Below, one piece after another: positions 8,123-16,946 of a DNA stretch of 32,065 nucleotides (its first letter is position 1; every line of letters begins with the position of its first letter). Under the pieces are notes generated by a model. The model made no database searches and was not told the DNA's origin. It was given only the letters and a program-made list of their open reading frames with translations. The stretch lies in the NCBI GenBank assembly GCA_964497475.1, contig CAZCDM010000009.1, positions 1-32,065 on the forward strand, read 5' to 3'. Origin of the DNA: CAZCDM01 sp964497475 (GTDB lineage Bacteria > Planctomycetota > Phycisphaerae > SM23-33). A program made the position numbers and the translations under genes.

Positions 8123-9829
8123 TTACCGATACAGCTTGACCGCCCTGTCTACGACCAACTCGGCAAATTCGGGCGACTGATTGATCGTCGCCCGCTCGTA
8201 GAGTTTCTGCATGTATTCGCGGCGGAGTTTGAGGAACTGCTCCTGCTTGAGATCCTCTTCAATGTCGGCCTGGGCGGCCTCGAAGGGAACCGTCTTGCCG
8301 GGCACGACCTGCCGGGCGCGGACGATGAAATACCCACGTTCGGTTTCGAGTATGCCGCTATGCTCGCCCGGTGGCAGAGCAAAGGCTTTATCCTCCACCA
8401 CCGTCTCGCGGAAGTTGCCCTTGGCCATCAACGGCCAGATGCCGTCCTGGTGCGCCCGCAACCCGCGGGAGTATTGCTTGACCACGGCGCCGAACTCGGC
8501 CCCATTCTGCAGGGCGGTCATCGCCTCGCCGATCTGTCTGCGCGCCGCCTGGCGGGCGGTGTCCAGCTCGACCGGCGTCGGCGGCGTGGTCGCATTGGCG
8601 CGTTCGGGCAGGAACTCCTTGACCGGCGCGGCGACCATCTGCATCTGCACCTTTTTCGGCGTGGTGTATTTCTCGCGGTTGGTGCGGTAGTAATCCCACA
8701 GCATCCGCCGGTTGATGATTACCGCCGGGAGAAACTTCTGCCGCATGTAAATCGTGTTGGTCATGCGGCGGCGCTGATTCTGAAGCATCGCCTCGAGAGT
8801 CGTGCCTTCGGCGAGACACTTCTGGCGGAGGCGCTCACGGCTGCCTCCAGCGGTGGCGATCATCTCGCGGAGAGCATCCTGCATTTCCCCGTCGATATGC
8901 TCCTTGGCCATCTCCTGCAGGAGCGAGTCGGCCTCCTTGTAGATCAGCACTTCCTGGATTTCATACGACAGGTTGCGCCGGACGATGTCGCTGACGGCCT
9001 TGAGATAGTCCTCCGACGAGAGCGAGCGAGGCACTTCGATCAGCAAATCGTGCAGGCCCGCGAGCACATCATTAACCGTCAGATACGTGTCGTTGACCTG
9101 CAGCACAGCCCCGGCGACGATGACCTCCTGGCCTTGCTGGAGCGTGTCGGTCGGTGCAGTGGCCGCCTGCGTCGCCGGCGAGTCGCTCGGCTGGGTGGTC
9201 GCAAGGTTCCACGACTCGGCATCGGCCCCGGCCGGGCGGATGGCCGGGGCGTTGGCCGCCTCGGCGGTCTGCCCCTCATCGCCAGCCAGCGCCGACCGCA
9301 GCGAGGCCGTCTCGTCCTGCTCATCGCCGGCCATGGTCACCACCGAGCCTCGCGGCTGGAGGTTGGCCGGGTCGGGCGTGGGCATGGGCGCCAGGCGCGG
9401 CGTGGTCTCTTCCGGCTCGGGCGAGGTCGGCTCCTGACCGAGGGTTCGTTGCGTATGTTGCGAAGAGTCGCCATTGCGCGAACCGGCCAGGGCTGTCAGC
9501 GGGCGAATGCCCCCATCGTCGTCCTCCGGCAATTCCGCCGGAGAGGGCGGGGGCGAAGCGATTGGTGGTGCCGGCTCGGCCGGCTGGGGTTCGGCCGGAG
9601 CCGTCGTGGCGGTCGGATCGTTGGCCACAGGCTGCGTGGTGGGCGCAGCACCCTCGGCGGGGGCAGCCGGTGGAGGCAGGACCTCTTCATTGGTCTCACT
9701 CGGCGCGATGACCTGCGGGCCTAGCTTGCCGCCGAGCCAGCGAGGCCGCTGCCAGTTGCCACAGCCCATCGCCGAACAGGCCAGCACACCCGCCGCAAAT
9801 ATCAACAGGATGGGAACGATGCGGTTCAT
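8123..9829 (-). CDS. Lipoprotein parvulin-type peptidyl-prolyl isomerase (SurA/PrsA-like)
   Basis: A 568-aa protein beginning with a signal peptide (hydrophobic 4-19) that ends in a lipobox-like SAMGC with Cys23, so probably a lipoprotein facing the periplasm. Residues about 30-190 are a Pro/Ala/Thr/Gln-rich low-complexity linker. A helical SurA_N-like part follows, with a PPIC-type rotamase domain at about 391-510 (AEFGAVVKQYSRG, GYFIVRARQVVPG). It likely assists folding of exported proteins. An upstream in-frame extension exists, but the ATG at 9829 gives the signal peptide and follows the mfd stop by 43 nt. A TATAAT lies just upstream, so it may also be transcribed on its own. Confidence 0.88.
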   Translation of the reverse strand: MNRIVPILLIFAAGVLACSAMGCGNWQRPRWLGGKLGPQVIAPSETNEEVLPPPAAPAEGAAPTTQPVANDPTATTAPAEPQPAEPAPPIASPPPSPAELPEDDDGGIRPLTALAGSRNGDSSQHTQRTLGQEPTSPEPEETTPRLAPMPTPDPANLQPRGSVVTMAGDEQDETASLRSALAGDEGQTAEAANAPAIRPAGADAESWNLATTQPSDSPATQAATAPTDTLQQGQEVIVAGAVLQVNDTYLTVNDVLAGLHDLLIEVPRSLSSEDYLKAVSDIVRRNLSYEIQEVLIYKEADSLLQEMAKEHIDGEMQDALREMIATAGGSRERLRQKCLAEGTTLEAMLQNQRRRMTNTIYMRQKFLPAVIINRRMLWDYYRTNREKYTTPKKVQMQMVAAPVKEFLPERANATTPPTPVELDTARQAARRQIGEAMTALQNGAEFGAVVKQYSRGLRAHQDGIWPLMAKGNFRETVVEDKAFALPPGEHSGILETERGYFIVRARQVVPGKTVPFEAAQADIEEDLKQEQFLKLRREYMQKLYERATINQSPEFAELVVDRAVKLYR

Positions 9830-9841
9830 ACGCAACCGGGC

Positions 9842-9847
9842 ATTATA
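9842..9847 (-). promoter_or_regulatory. Candidate -10 box of the isomerase gene
   Basis: A perfect TATAAT on the minus strand lies 12 nt before the ATG at 9829. The matching -35 region 17 nt upstream (TTCGTC) is weak. If used, the leader would be only about 6 nt. Confidence 0.35.
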
Positions 9848-9872
9848 CACATCCGCCCGGCCGGGACGAACC

Positions 9873-12800
9873 CTAATTGTCGGCCGCCCGCATGGCAGCG
9901 AGCAGCGCCGGCAGAAACTTCTCCGGGCTCCGCAGCGCAACCGGCGGCCGCCAGTGGGCGGTGCGATCGTCCGCATGACGCACCGTACCGCCCGGCCCGG
10001 CCCGCAACGCCTCCCACAACGCCTCGCCCGCCCCCTGCTCTTCCAACGCAAAAATCACGTCCGGCTGCATCCACACGCCGCTGACAATTCCCGCCGGGCC
10101 GCACCGCAGGCGAACCTCCGCCAGGGCCAGCAGCGTCTCAGCCGATGCCGGCAGCGGGCCGTACGCATCCCGCAAGTCTTCGCGGAACGATTGCAGATCG
10201 GCCACCGTCGCAATCTCCGCCAGCCTCCGGTACGCCTCCATCCGCTGCCGGGCGCTGGCCACCCACGCCCGCGGCAGCAGCGCATCGACATCGAGGTCCA
10301 GGTGCGTATCGGGCCGGCTGGGGGCCGGCTCGCCCCGCATCCGCCGGACCGACCGCTCCAGAAGCTGGCAGTACAGCTCATAGCCCACCGCCGCGATGTG
10401 CCCGCTCTGCTGCGGGCCGAGAATATTGCCCGCCCCGCGAATCTCCAGGTCCCGCATTGCGATGGCGAAGCCCGAGCCGAGGTCGGAAAAATCTTCGATC
10501 GCCTTGAGCCGCCTCGCCGCGACGGGGTTCAGCGTGCGCCGCTCCGGCAGGAGCAGGTAGCAGTACGCCCGATGCTTGTACCGCCCCACCCGCCCGCGAA
10601 GCTGGTGCAGCTCGCTGAGGCCGTAGCGGTCGGCCTCGTCGATAATCATCGTGTTGGCTGAGGGGATATCCAGGCCCAACTCGATGATCGTGGTGCACAG
10701 CAGCACGTCGATTTCCCGTTGGGCCAGTCGGCCCATGACGGCTTCGAGCTGGCGCTCGGGCATTTGCCCATGGCCGACGGCCAGGCGGGCATCGGGCACG
10801 AGCTTGCGCAGATGCGCCTCGACGGCATGGATATCCTGCACGCGATTGTGCACGAAGAAGACCTGCCCGTCGCGGTTGAGTTCGCGGAGGATGGCCGAGC
10901 GAATCAGCGAATCGTCCCGCGGGCTGACCTCGGTATGGATGGCCCGGCGGTCCAGCGGCGGCGTAGCCAGGCTGGAGATATCCCGCAGGCCCAGCAGGGC
11001 CATGTGCAGCGTCCGCGGGATGGGCGTAGCCGTGAGCGTCAGCACCTCGACCTGCACGCGGAGGCTCTTGAGATGGTCCTTGGCCGAGACGCCGAACCGC
11101 TGCTCCTCGTCGATGACGACCAGGCCCAGCTCGGCGAAGCGGACGTCGCTGCTGAGCATGCGGTGCGTGCCGATGAGGATGTCGACCTGTCCGGCAGCCA
11201 GACGCTTGAGGATGCTCTTCTGCTCGCCGGCCGTGCGGAAACGGCTGAGCATCTCCACGACGACCGGGAAGTCCGCGAACCGCTCGGTGAACGTCCGGCC
11301 GTGCTGCTCGGCCAGGACCGTCGTCGGCACGAGCACCGCGACCTGGCGGCCGGCCTCGACCACCCGCATCGCCGCCCGCATCGCCACCTCCGTCTTGCCG
11401 TAGCCCACGTCGCCGCAGATCAGCCGGTCCATCGGCTCGGCCCGGGCCATGTCCGCCTCGACGGCCCGGATCGCCGCGAGCTGATCCTCCGTTTCAACGT
11501 AGGCGAACTCCTCGGCGAACTGACGCTGCAATTCGCTGTCGGCCGCGTACGCCACCCCCGGCGAGGCCCGCCGCGCCGCCTGCAGCCGGAGCATCTCGGC
11601 CGCGAGGTCCTCGACCGCCTCGGCCACCCGCTCCTTCGTCCGCGCCCAGTGTCCACCGCCGATGTTGCTCAGGTTCGGCCGCCGCCCGCGCGAGCCGATG
11701 TACTTCTGCACCAGGTGAATCTCGCTGACTGGCACGTGGACGATGGCCCCTTCGGCAAATCGCAGCCGGAGGTATTCCTCGCTCGCCCCGTCGCGATCCA
11801 TCTTCCGCAGCCCCTCGAACTTCGCGATGCCCCGGGCCACGTGCACCACGTAATCGCCCTCGGCCAGGTCGAGCATCGACTCGATCGGCCGACCCGTCCG
11901 CACGCGACGGATCTTCCTCGGCCGGGCGTGACGCTGATAAATCTCGTGATGGCCCACCGCCACCAGCCCCGCCGCCGGCCAGGCGAAACCCTCGGCCAGG
12001 TGCCCGCGAACCAGCCTCACCCGCCCGGCCAGGCTCGCGTGACGCTCGGCGAGCATGGCCGCGAACCGATCGGCCTCGGCGGTGTTATCGCAGCAGACCC
12101 AGACATCGTTGTCCCCGGCCAGGTCGGCCAGCTCGGCCAGGGCTTCGTCGGTGTTGATGCGCAGCCGCTCCAGCGACCGCACGCCCAGGGCCAGGCCTCG
12201 ATTTCGCCGCCCGGCGAACAGCCGCATCTCCACGCGGGTGAACCGCTCGAAGCCGTCAAAAAGCTCCGCCGGGCTCCGCAGGGCCACCGGCGAACTCGCC
12301 TCGGCCAGGTCGTCCCGCACGCGGTCATAAAGCTGCCCGGCCAGGTCACGCAGCTCGTCAGCCTCAAGCGTGCAGATCAGCGTATCGGCGGGCAGATACT
12401 CCAGCAGGGTCGTGACGGCCGATGGATCGTCGCCGGCCAGGCCGGCCGCCATGACGCTCACCTGCCGGCAGGGCTCGGTGCTACGCTGCGTGTCGAGATC
12501 GAAGTGGCGCAGGCTGTCGATTTCATCGCCGAACAGCTCGATGCGTATCGGCTGGGCCTGGCCCGGCGCGAAGAGGTCGAAGATCCCACCGCGATGGGCG
12601 AACTGCCCCGGCTCTTCGACCTGCTCGACCGGCTCGAACCCGCCGTCGATCAGCCAGCCGATCAGCTCGTCAAGGTCCAACTCTTCGCCGACGGCCAGCG
12701 TCCGCCGGCTGGCCGCGAGCGTTTCCCGCGACGGCACTGGCTGGAGCATCGCCATGACCGGCGCGACGAGAATCATCGGCCCGGCCGGCGGTTCCTGCCC

Positions 12801-13160
12801 CCCCTGCCCGCACGCCAGCATCCGATTCAGCACCGCCAGCCGCTCGCCCGTGATCTCGACACTGACGTGATCGCCCGCCAGCTGCGCCTCCCAGGCCGGC
12901 AAGCCCATCGCCCGCTGCCCGGTGAGCGTTTCGATGTCGTCCACCGCCGCGTCGGCGTCGTCCAGGTGCGGCGTGATGAACACCACCGGCCGATCCGTCC
13001 GCTGCGCCAGGGCAGCTGCGATCAGCGCCGCAGCCGAGCCCCAAACGCCCGTCAGCTCGACGAGCGAATCCTCCGCGCAGCAGCAAGCCGCCCTGTCGAG
13101 CAGTTCACTGCCCCACAGCGGCTGGAACAACCTGCTCGATGCGTCGGCAAAATCAGCCAT
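9873..13160 (-). CDS. mfd: Transcription-repair coupling factor
   Basis: Mfd removes RNA polymerase stalled at DNA lesions and recruits UvrA for nucleotide excision repair. The 1095-aa protein has the expected order: a UvrB-like N-terminal part (about 1-350), the RNA-polymerase interaction domain (about 430-500, GDYVVHVARGIAKFEGL), and a RecG-like translocase with Walker A GDVGYGKT (583-590), the DEEQ box (684-687) and TATPIPRTLHMAL. A C-terminal TRCF domain closes the protein. The ATG at 13160 has no clear Shine-Dalgarno. It is divergent from galE and followed by the isomerase gene. Confidence 0.97.
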   Translation of the reverse strand: MADFADASSRLFQPLWGSELLDRAACCCAEDSLVELTGVWGSAAALIAAALAQRTDRPVVFITPHLDDADAAVDDIETLTGQRAMGLPAWEAQLAGDHVSVEITGERLAVLNRMLACGQGGQEPPAGPMILVAPVMAMLQPVPSRETLAASRRTLAVGEELDLDELIGWLIDGGFEPVEQVEEPGQFAHRGGIFDLFAPGQAQPIRIELFGDEIDSLRHFDLDTQRSTEPCRQVSVMAAGLAGDDPSAVTTLLEYLPADTLICTLEADELRDLAGQLYDRVRDDLAEASSPVALRSPAELFDGFERFTRVEMRLFAGRRNRGLALGVRSLERLRINTDEALAELADLAGDNDVWVCCDNTAEADRFAAMLAERHASLAGRVRLVRGHLAEGFAWPAAGLVAVGHHEIYQRHARPRKIRRVRTGRPIESMLDLAEGDYVVHVARGIAKFEGLRKMDRDGASEEYLRLRFAEGAIVHVPVSEIHLVQKYIGSRGRRPNLSNIGGGHWARTKERVAEAVEDLAAEMLRLQAARRASPGVAYAADSELQRQFAEEFAYVETEDQLAAIRAVEADMARAEPMDRLICGDVGYGKTEVAMRAAMRVVEAGRQVAVLVPTTVLAEQHGRTFTERFADFPVVVEMLSRFRTAGEQKSILKRLAAGQVDILIGTHRMLSSDVRFAELGLVVIDEEQRFGVSAKDHLKSLRVQVEVLTLTATPIPRTLHMALLGLRDISSLATPPLDRRAIHTEVSPRDDSLIRSAILRELNRDGQVFFVHNRVQDIHAVEAHLRKLVPDARLAVGHGQMPERQLEAVMGRLAQREIDVLLCTTIIELGLDIPSANTMIIDEADRYGLSELHQLRGRVGRYKHRAYCYLLLPERRTLNPVAARRLKAIEDFSDLGSGFAIAMRDLEIRGAGNILGPQQSGHIAAVGYELYCQLLERSVRRMRGEPAPSRPDTHLDLDVDALLPRAWVASARQRMEAYRRLAEIATVADLQSFREDLRDAYGPLPASAETLLALAEVRLRCGPAGIVSGVWMQPDVIFALEEQGAGEALWEALRAGPGGTVRHADDRTAHWRPPVALRSPEKFLPALLAAMRAADN

Positions 13161-13214
13161 ATTGCTGCGACGGCCCGTAGCTCAACAGGCATGCACTCGG
13201 GCACTCACTCCTCA

Positions 13215-13243
13215 TTGCAGCCGATACCACATGCCCATATACT
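13215..13243 (+). promoter_or_regulatory. Sigma70-like promoter of galE
   Basis: TTGCAG (13215-13220), a 17-nt spacer and TATACT (13238-13243). The leader would be about 35 nt, with an AAAAGGA ribosome binding site at 13273-13279 before the ATG. Confidence 0.65.
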
Positions 13244-13284
13244 GCGTGATTCGAGCACATCCTTCCACAAGAAAAGGACGCACC

Positions 13285-14265
13285 ATGAACGTTTTGCTTA
13301 CCGGCGGGGCCGGGTACATCGGCTCGCATGTGGTTCGGGCACTGGCCGAAGCAGGCCATCGCTGCGTGGTCTACGACAACCTCTCCAAGGGCAACGCCCA
13401 GGCCGTCGCCGGCGCCGAACTCGTCCAGGCCGACGTCACCGACGTTCGAACGCTCACCACCGTGCTGCGCGACCACGCCATCGACGCGGTGATCCACCTG
13501 GCCGCGTTCATCGAAGCCGGCGAGAGCGTCGCCCAGCCGGACAAATACTTCACCAACAACACCGTCGCCGGGCTCATGCTGCTCACGGCCATGCGCGAAG
13601 CGGGCGTCAAGACGATGGTCTTTTCCAGCACGGCCGCGGTCTACGGCACGCCCGAGCGCATGCCCATCACCGAGACCGACCGCCTCGAACCGATCAACCC
13701 CTACGGAGCCAGCAAGCTCTGCGTCGAGTACATGCTCCGCGGGTATGCGCAGGCGTACGAGATGGCCTTTGTGGCGCTGCGGTACTTCAACGTCGCCGGA
13801 GCGCACCCGGCCGGGGATATCGGCGAGGCCCACACGCCCGAGACGCACCTGATTCCGCTGATCCTCCAGGTGCCGCTCGGCCAGCGGAGCGACATCAAAA
13901 TCTTCGGCAGCGATTACGACACCCCCGACGGCACGTGCATTCGCGATTACATCCACGTCTGCGATCTCGCCGACGCGCACGTGCTGGCCCTTGACGCCGC
14001 CGAGCCCGGCGGCGTCAAGGCGTTCAATCTCGGCAATGGCGAGGGCTTTTCCGTGCGGGAGGTCATCGAAACCTGCCGGGCCGTGACCGGCCATGACATC
14101 CCCGCCGAGCAGTGCGACCGCCGCCCGGGCGACCCGGACCAGCTCGTAGCCAGCAGCGCTGCGGCCATGGACGAACTGGGCTGGCATCCGAAGTTCCCCA
14201 CCCTCGAAACCATCGTCACCCACGCCTGGGCGTGGCACGAGAAACACCCCAACGGCTACAACTGA
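13285..14265 (+). CDS. galE: UDP-glucose 4-epimerase
   Basis: GalE interconverts UDP-glucose and UDP-galactose with bound NAD, feeding galactose use and surface polysaccharide synthesis. The 326-aa protein starts with the nucleotide-binding TGGAGYIGSHVV motif, followed by the VYDNLSKG segment. It carries the catalytic Ser/Thr region FSSTAAVYG, the YxxxK pair in NPYGASKL, and RYFNVAGA. An upstream extension is open, but the ATG at 13285 places the Rossmann motif at the N terminus as in the family and has a ribosome binding site. UDP-GlcNAc epimerase activity cannot be excluded. It is followed by heptamer tract 4. Confidence 0.95.
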   Translation: MNVLLTGGAGYIGSHVVRALAEAGHRCVVYDNLSKGNAQAVAGAELVQADVTDVRTLTTVLRDHAIDAVIHLAAFIEAGESVAQPDKYFTNNTVAGLMLLTAMREAGVKTMVFSSTAAVYGTPERMPITETDRLEPINPYGASKLCVEYMLRGYAQAYEMAFVALRYFNVAGAHPAGDIGEAHTPETHLIPLILQVPLGQRSDIKIFGSDYDTPDGTCIRDYIHVCDLADAHVLALDAAEPGGVKAFNLGNGEGFSVREVIETCRAVTGHDIPAEQCDRRPGDPDQLVASSAAAMDELGWHPKFPTLETIVTHAWAWHEKHPNGYN

Positions 14266-14336
14266 TCGCCTGTCATGGGCCTTGCGGTTTTACTTGTTCG
14301 GCGTGGCAGGACACGAGCCCCGTCGCGTGAGGAATC

Positions 14337-14439
14337 GCCCACTGCCCGTTGCCGATTACCTATTGCCCGCGCCCCATTACCCACTGCCTTTTCCTCTTTG
14401 CCTTTTGCCCACTGCCGATTCCCCACTGCCCGTTTTCCC
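14337..14439 (+). repeat. Heptanucleotide tract 4
   Basis: From 14340 to 14437 the sequence divides without slippage into fourteen 7-mers, including CACTGCC (four times), CGTTGCC, TATTGCC, CATTACC, CTTTGCC and TTTTGCC. It is the best example of the family in this window. It lies between galE and the nfnA promoter. Confidence 0.85.
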
Positions 14440-14446
14440 AGATGGA

Positions 14447-14474
14447 TTGTAATTCCCGACGAGCGTGCTATAAT
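14447..14474 (+). promoter_or_regulatory. Sigma70-like promoter of nfnAB
   Basis: TTGTAA (14447-14452), a 16-nt spacer and a perfect TATAAT (14469-14474). The leader is about 38 nt and holds a GAGG ribosome binding site before the ATG at 14519. Confidence 0.7.
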
Positions 14475-14518
14475 CCCGCTCTCTGCATTCCCCGAGACAA
14501 CCAACTCACGAGGCAATC

Positions 14519-15340
14519 ATGTTTGAAGTCAAGAGCAAGACGGAGCTGGCCCCGCAGGTCTGGCGGCTGGACGTAGCCGCCCCGCGCGTGGCCGCGAGCC
14601 GCCAGCCGGGGCAGTTCGTCATCGTCCGAGCGAACGATCAGTCCGAGCGCATCCCGCTGACCATCGCCGATGCCGACCCCCAGGCCGGCACGGTGAGTAT
14701 CATCGTCCAGGCCATCGGCGCCGGCACGAAGGAAATCGTCGACACGCCCCTGGGCGGGTCGCTGCGGGATTTCGCCGGGCCGCTGGGCATGGCCACCCAC
14801 CTCAAGACGTGGGGCAAGGTCGTCTGCGTGGGTGGCGGCGTGGGCACGGCTGTGCTCTATCCGCTGGCCGCCGGAGCCGCCGCGGCCGGCAATGAAGTCA
14901 TCACCATCATTGGCGGGCGAACCGGCGAGCTGGTGATCCTGCGCGACGAGCTGGCGAGCTTCTGCAAGGAGGTCCGCGTGACGACCGAAGATGGCTCGCT
15001 GGGCACGAAGGGGTTCGTCACGGCCGAGCTGGACAAGCTGCTGGCCGACGAGGCCACCCGGCCCGACGCGGTCTTCGCCGTGGGCCCCGTGCCGATGATG
15101 AAGGCCGTCGCCGAGCAGACCCGGCCGTACGGAATCGAGACGATCGTCTCGCTGAATCCGATCATGGTCGACGGGACGGGCATGTGCGGCGGCTGCCGCG
15201 TGACCGTCGGCGGCGAGGTGAAATTCGCCTGCGTCGACGGCCCGGAATTCGACGGCCACCAGGTCGACTTCGACGAACTCACCAGCCGACAGACCATGTA
15301 CCAGCACGATCAGCACTGCCGCATCGGCCTGGACAAATAA
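14519..15340 (+). CDS. nfnA: NADH-dependent reduced ferredoxin:NADP+ oxidoreductase, small subunit
   Basis: The 273-aa protein is of the ferredoxin-NADP reductase/PyrK type. It has an FAD-binding barrel (ERIPLTIAD at 43-51), an NAD-binding GGGVGTA loop (105-111), and a C-terminal 2Fe-2S site in VDGTGMCGGCRV with Cys223, Cys226 and Cys238, plus Asp218 as the likely fourth ligand as known for NfnA. NfnA with NfnB forms an electron-bifurcating flavoenzyme linking NADH, NADPH and ferredoxin in anaerobes. PyrK is less likely because the next gene is the GltD-like partner, not pyrD. The alternative name is sulfide dehydrogenase subunit SudB. Confidence 0.9.
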   Translation: MFEVKSKTELAPQVWRLDVAAPRVAASRQPGQFVIVRANDQSERIPLTIADADPQAGTVSIIVQAIGAGTKEIVDTPLGGSLRDFAGPLGMATHLKTWGKVVCVGGGVGTAVLYPLAAGAAAAGNEVITIIGGRTGELVILRDELASFCKEVRVTTEDGSLGTKGFVTAELDKLLADEATRPDAVFAVGPVPMMKAVAEQTRPYGIETIVSLNPIMVDGTGMCGGCRVTVGGEVKFACVDGPEFDGHQVDFDELTSRQTMYQHDQHCRIGLDK

Positions 15341-15354
15341 CCCACGGAGCACCC

Positions 15355-16764
15355 ATGCCCGAAAATGATCTCACCGCCAAAGAGCGTCTCGCCATTGAGC
15401 GGACCCACATGACCGAACAGCCCGCCGAGCGACGGGTGACGAACTTCGAGGAGGTCAACCAGGGCCTCGACGAAGACCGCGCCGTCCGCGAAGCCCAACG
15501 CTGCCTGATATGCAAGAACCGCCCCTGCGTCGAGGGCTGTCCGGTTCGCGTGCGGATTCCCGAGTTCCTCGACCGCCTCGCCAGCCGCGACTTTCAAGGC
15601 GCCGCCGAAGTCTTGCTGACCGACAACGCCCTGCCCTGCACCACCGGGCGCGTCTGCCCGCAGGAAGAGCAGTGCGAGCAGACCTGCGTCCGCGGCGTCA
15701 AGGGCGAGCCCGTCGCCATCGGCTGGCTGGAGCGGTTCGTAGCCGACTGGGCCGCCGAGCATTATCAGCCGTCCAAGCCGGACGTACCCTCCTCGGGGCG
15801 GACGGTCTGCGTCGTCGGCAGCGGCCCCGGCGGGCTGACCGCCGCGGGCGAGCTGGCCCGGCTGGGCCATGACGTGACCATCTTCGAGGCGCTCCACGAT
15901 GCCGGCGGCGTGCTGCGGTACGGCATTCCGGAGTTCCGCCTGCCGAAGTCCATCGTCGACCGCGAAGTGGAAAACCTCCTGGCCCTGGGCGTGACCATCG
16001 AGACCAACGTCATCGTCGGCAAGACCATCACCGTCCAGCAGATCATGGACGAGTTCGACGCCTGCTTCATCGCCAACGGCGCCGGGCTGCCGATGTTCCT
16101 GCGTATCCCGGGCGAGAACTTAAAGGGCGTCTACTCGGCCAACGAGTACCTCACCCGCGTGAACCTCATGGGCGCCTACAAGGGGGCCGAGTCCCGCACG
16201 CCGGTGGCCCGGGGCGACCGGGCGATCGTCTTTGGCGGGGGCAATACCGCGATGGACGGCGTGCGCACCGCCCGCCGCCTCGGCAGCGACCCGGCCATCC
16301 TCGCCTACCGCCGCAGCCGGGCCGAAATGCCCGCCCGCGTCGAGGAAATCATCCACGCCGAGGAAGAGGGCATCCGGTTCGAGTTCCTCTGCTCGCCGCT
16401 GGAACTCATCGGCGACGACGACGGCTGGCTCCAGTCGGTCCGCCTGCAACGGATGGAACTCGGCGAGCCCGACGCCTCCGGCCGGCGACGCCCCGTGCCC
16501 ATCGAGGGCGACATCTTCGTCGAGCCAGTGGACATTGCCATCGTCGCCATCGGCACGGAACCCAACCCGATCCTCACCGCCGCCTGTCCCGATCTCAAGC
16601 TCAACAAGTGGGGCAATATCGAGACCGACGAAACCGGCCAAACCTCGCTGGAAGGCGTCTTCGCCGGGGGCGACATCGTCCGCGGCGGCGCGACGGTGAT
16701 CCTGGCTATGGGCGATGGCAAGCGAGCGGCCGAGAACATCGACGCCTACCTCAAGGCGAACTAA
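15355..16764 (+). CDS. nfnB: NADPH-binding large subunit of NfnAB (GltD-like flavoprotein)
   Basis: A 469-aa protein 14 nt downstream of nfnA. The N-terminal ferredoxin-like part has two cysteine sets, C50/C53/C58/C62 and C95/C101/C107/C111, for 4Fe-4S clusters. An FAD-binding GSGPGGLTAAGEL loop starts at 155 and an NADPH-binding FGGGNTAMD loop follows later. It ends in GGDIVRGGATVILAMGDGKRAAENI, typical of the glutamate-synthase small-subunit family. A longer upstream frame overlaps nfnA, but the ATG at 15355 has a GGAG site and a normal family start. Annotation pipelines often call it gltA or gltD (glutamate synthase small subunit); the pairing with NfnA decides here. Confidence 0.92.
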   Translation: MPENDLTAKERLAIERTHMTEQPAERRVTNFEEVNQGLDEDRAVREAQRCLICKNRPCVEGCPVRVRIPEFLDRLASRDFQGAAEVLLTDNALPCTTGRVCPQEEQCEQTCVRGVKGEPVAIGWLERFVADWAAEHYQPSKPDVPSSGRTVCVVGSGPGGLTAAGELARLGHDVTIFEALHDAGGVLRYGIPEFRLPKSIVDREVENLLALGVTIETNVIVGKTITVQQIMDEFDACFIANGAGLPMFLRIPGENLKGVYSANEYLTRVNLMGAYKGAESRTPVARGDRAIVFGGGNTAMDGVRTARRLGSDPAILAYRRSRAEMPARVEEIIHAEEEGIRFEFLCSPLELIGDDDGWLQSVRLQRMELGEPDASGRRRPVPIEGDIFVEPVDIAIVAIGTEPNPILTAACPDLKLNKWGNIETDETGQTSLEGVFAGGDIVRGGATVILAMGDGKRAAENIDAYLKAN

Positions 16765-16780
16765 CACCCCGCCGGGCGGC

Positions 16781-16794
16781 GCGGCGAAAGCCGC
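16781..16794 (+). terminator. Weak hairpin after nfnB
   Basis: GCGGC, GAAA tetraloop and GCCGC form a small hairpin 16 nt after the nfnB stop. There is no T-run, so intrinsic termination is doubtful; it could instead stabilise the mRNA end. Confidence 0.3.
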
Positions 16795-16855
16795 CGCATT
16801 GTCACGCTTTGTGACTGGGTCGCTATTGAGACTTTGTTCTATTAGACTGCGTCGC

Positions 16856-16885
16856 TTGAATCGCCCCATCGACGAGGCCTATCAT
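16856..16885 (+). promoter_or_regulatory. Sigma70-like promoter of rubrerythrin
   Basis: TTGAAT (16856-16861), an 18-nt spacer and TATCAT (16880-16885). Just downstream, 16892-16912 forms a hairpin (GGGAT, loop GTAGT, ATCCC, extended by three pairs including one wobble) that could be an operator or a leader structure. Confidence 0.5.
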
Positions 16886-16946
16886 AGCTCGCGTGGGATG
16901 TAGTATCCCGCGGCCAATTGGAACCCAGACGAAATGAGGACACCCC

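Noticed and set aside
9830..10051. N-terminal extension of the isomerase
   Set aside because: It overlaps mfd and would bury the signal peptide that starts at 9829.
13172..13190. tRNA-like 5' sequence (GCCCGTAGCTCAAC...) upstream of galE
   Set aside because: No matching D-arm, anticodon arm, T-loop or acceptor 3' strand follows; the stretch is just the mfd-galE gap.
10719..13994. 1091-aa plus-strand open frame
   Set aside because: It is antisense to mfd and runs into galE in another frame; its Arg/His/Pro-rich composition is a GC-rich shadow.
14337..14439. CRISPR-like or coding repeat
   Set aside because: Units are 7 nt with no spacers, and 7 is not a codon multiple.
15184..15354. Upstream extension of nfnB
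   Set aside because: It lies inside nfnA and encodes Arg/Pro-rich sequence; the ATG at 15355 has a ribosome binding site and the family start.
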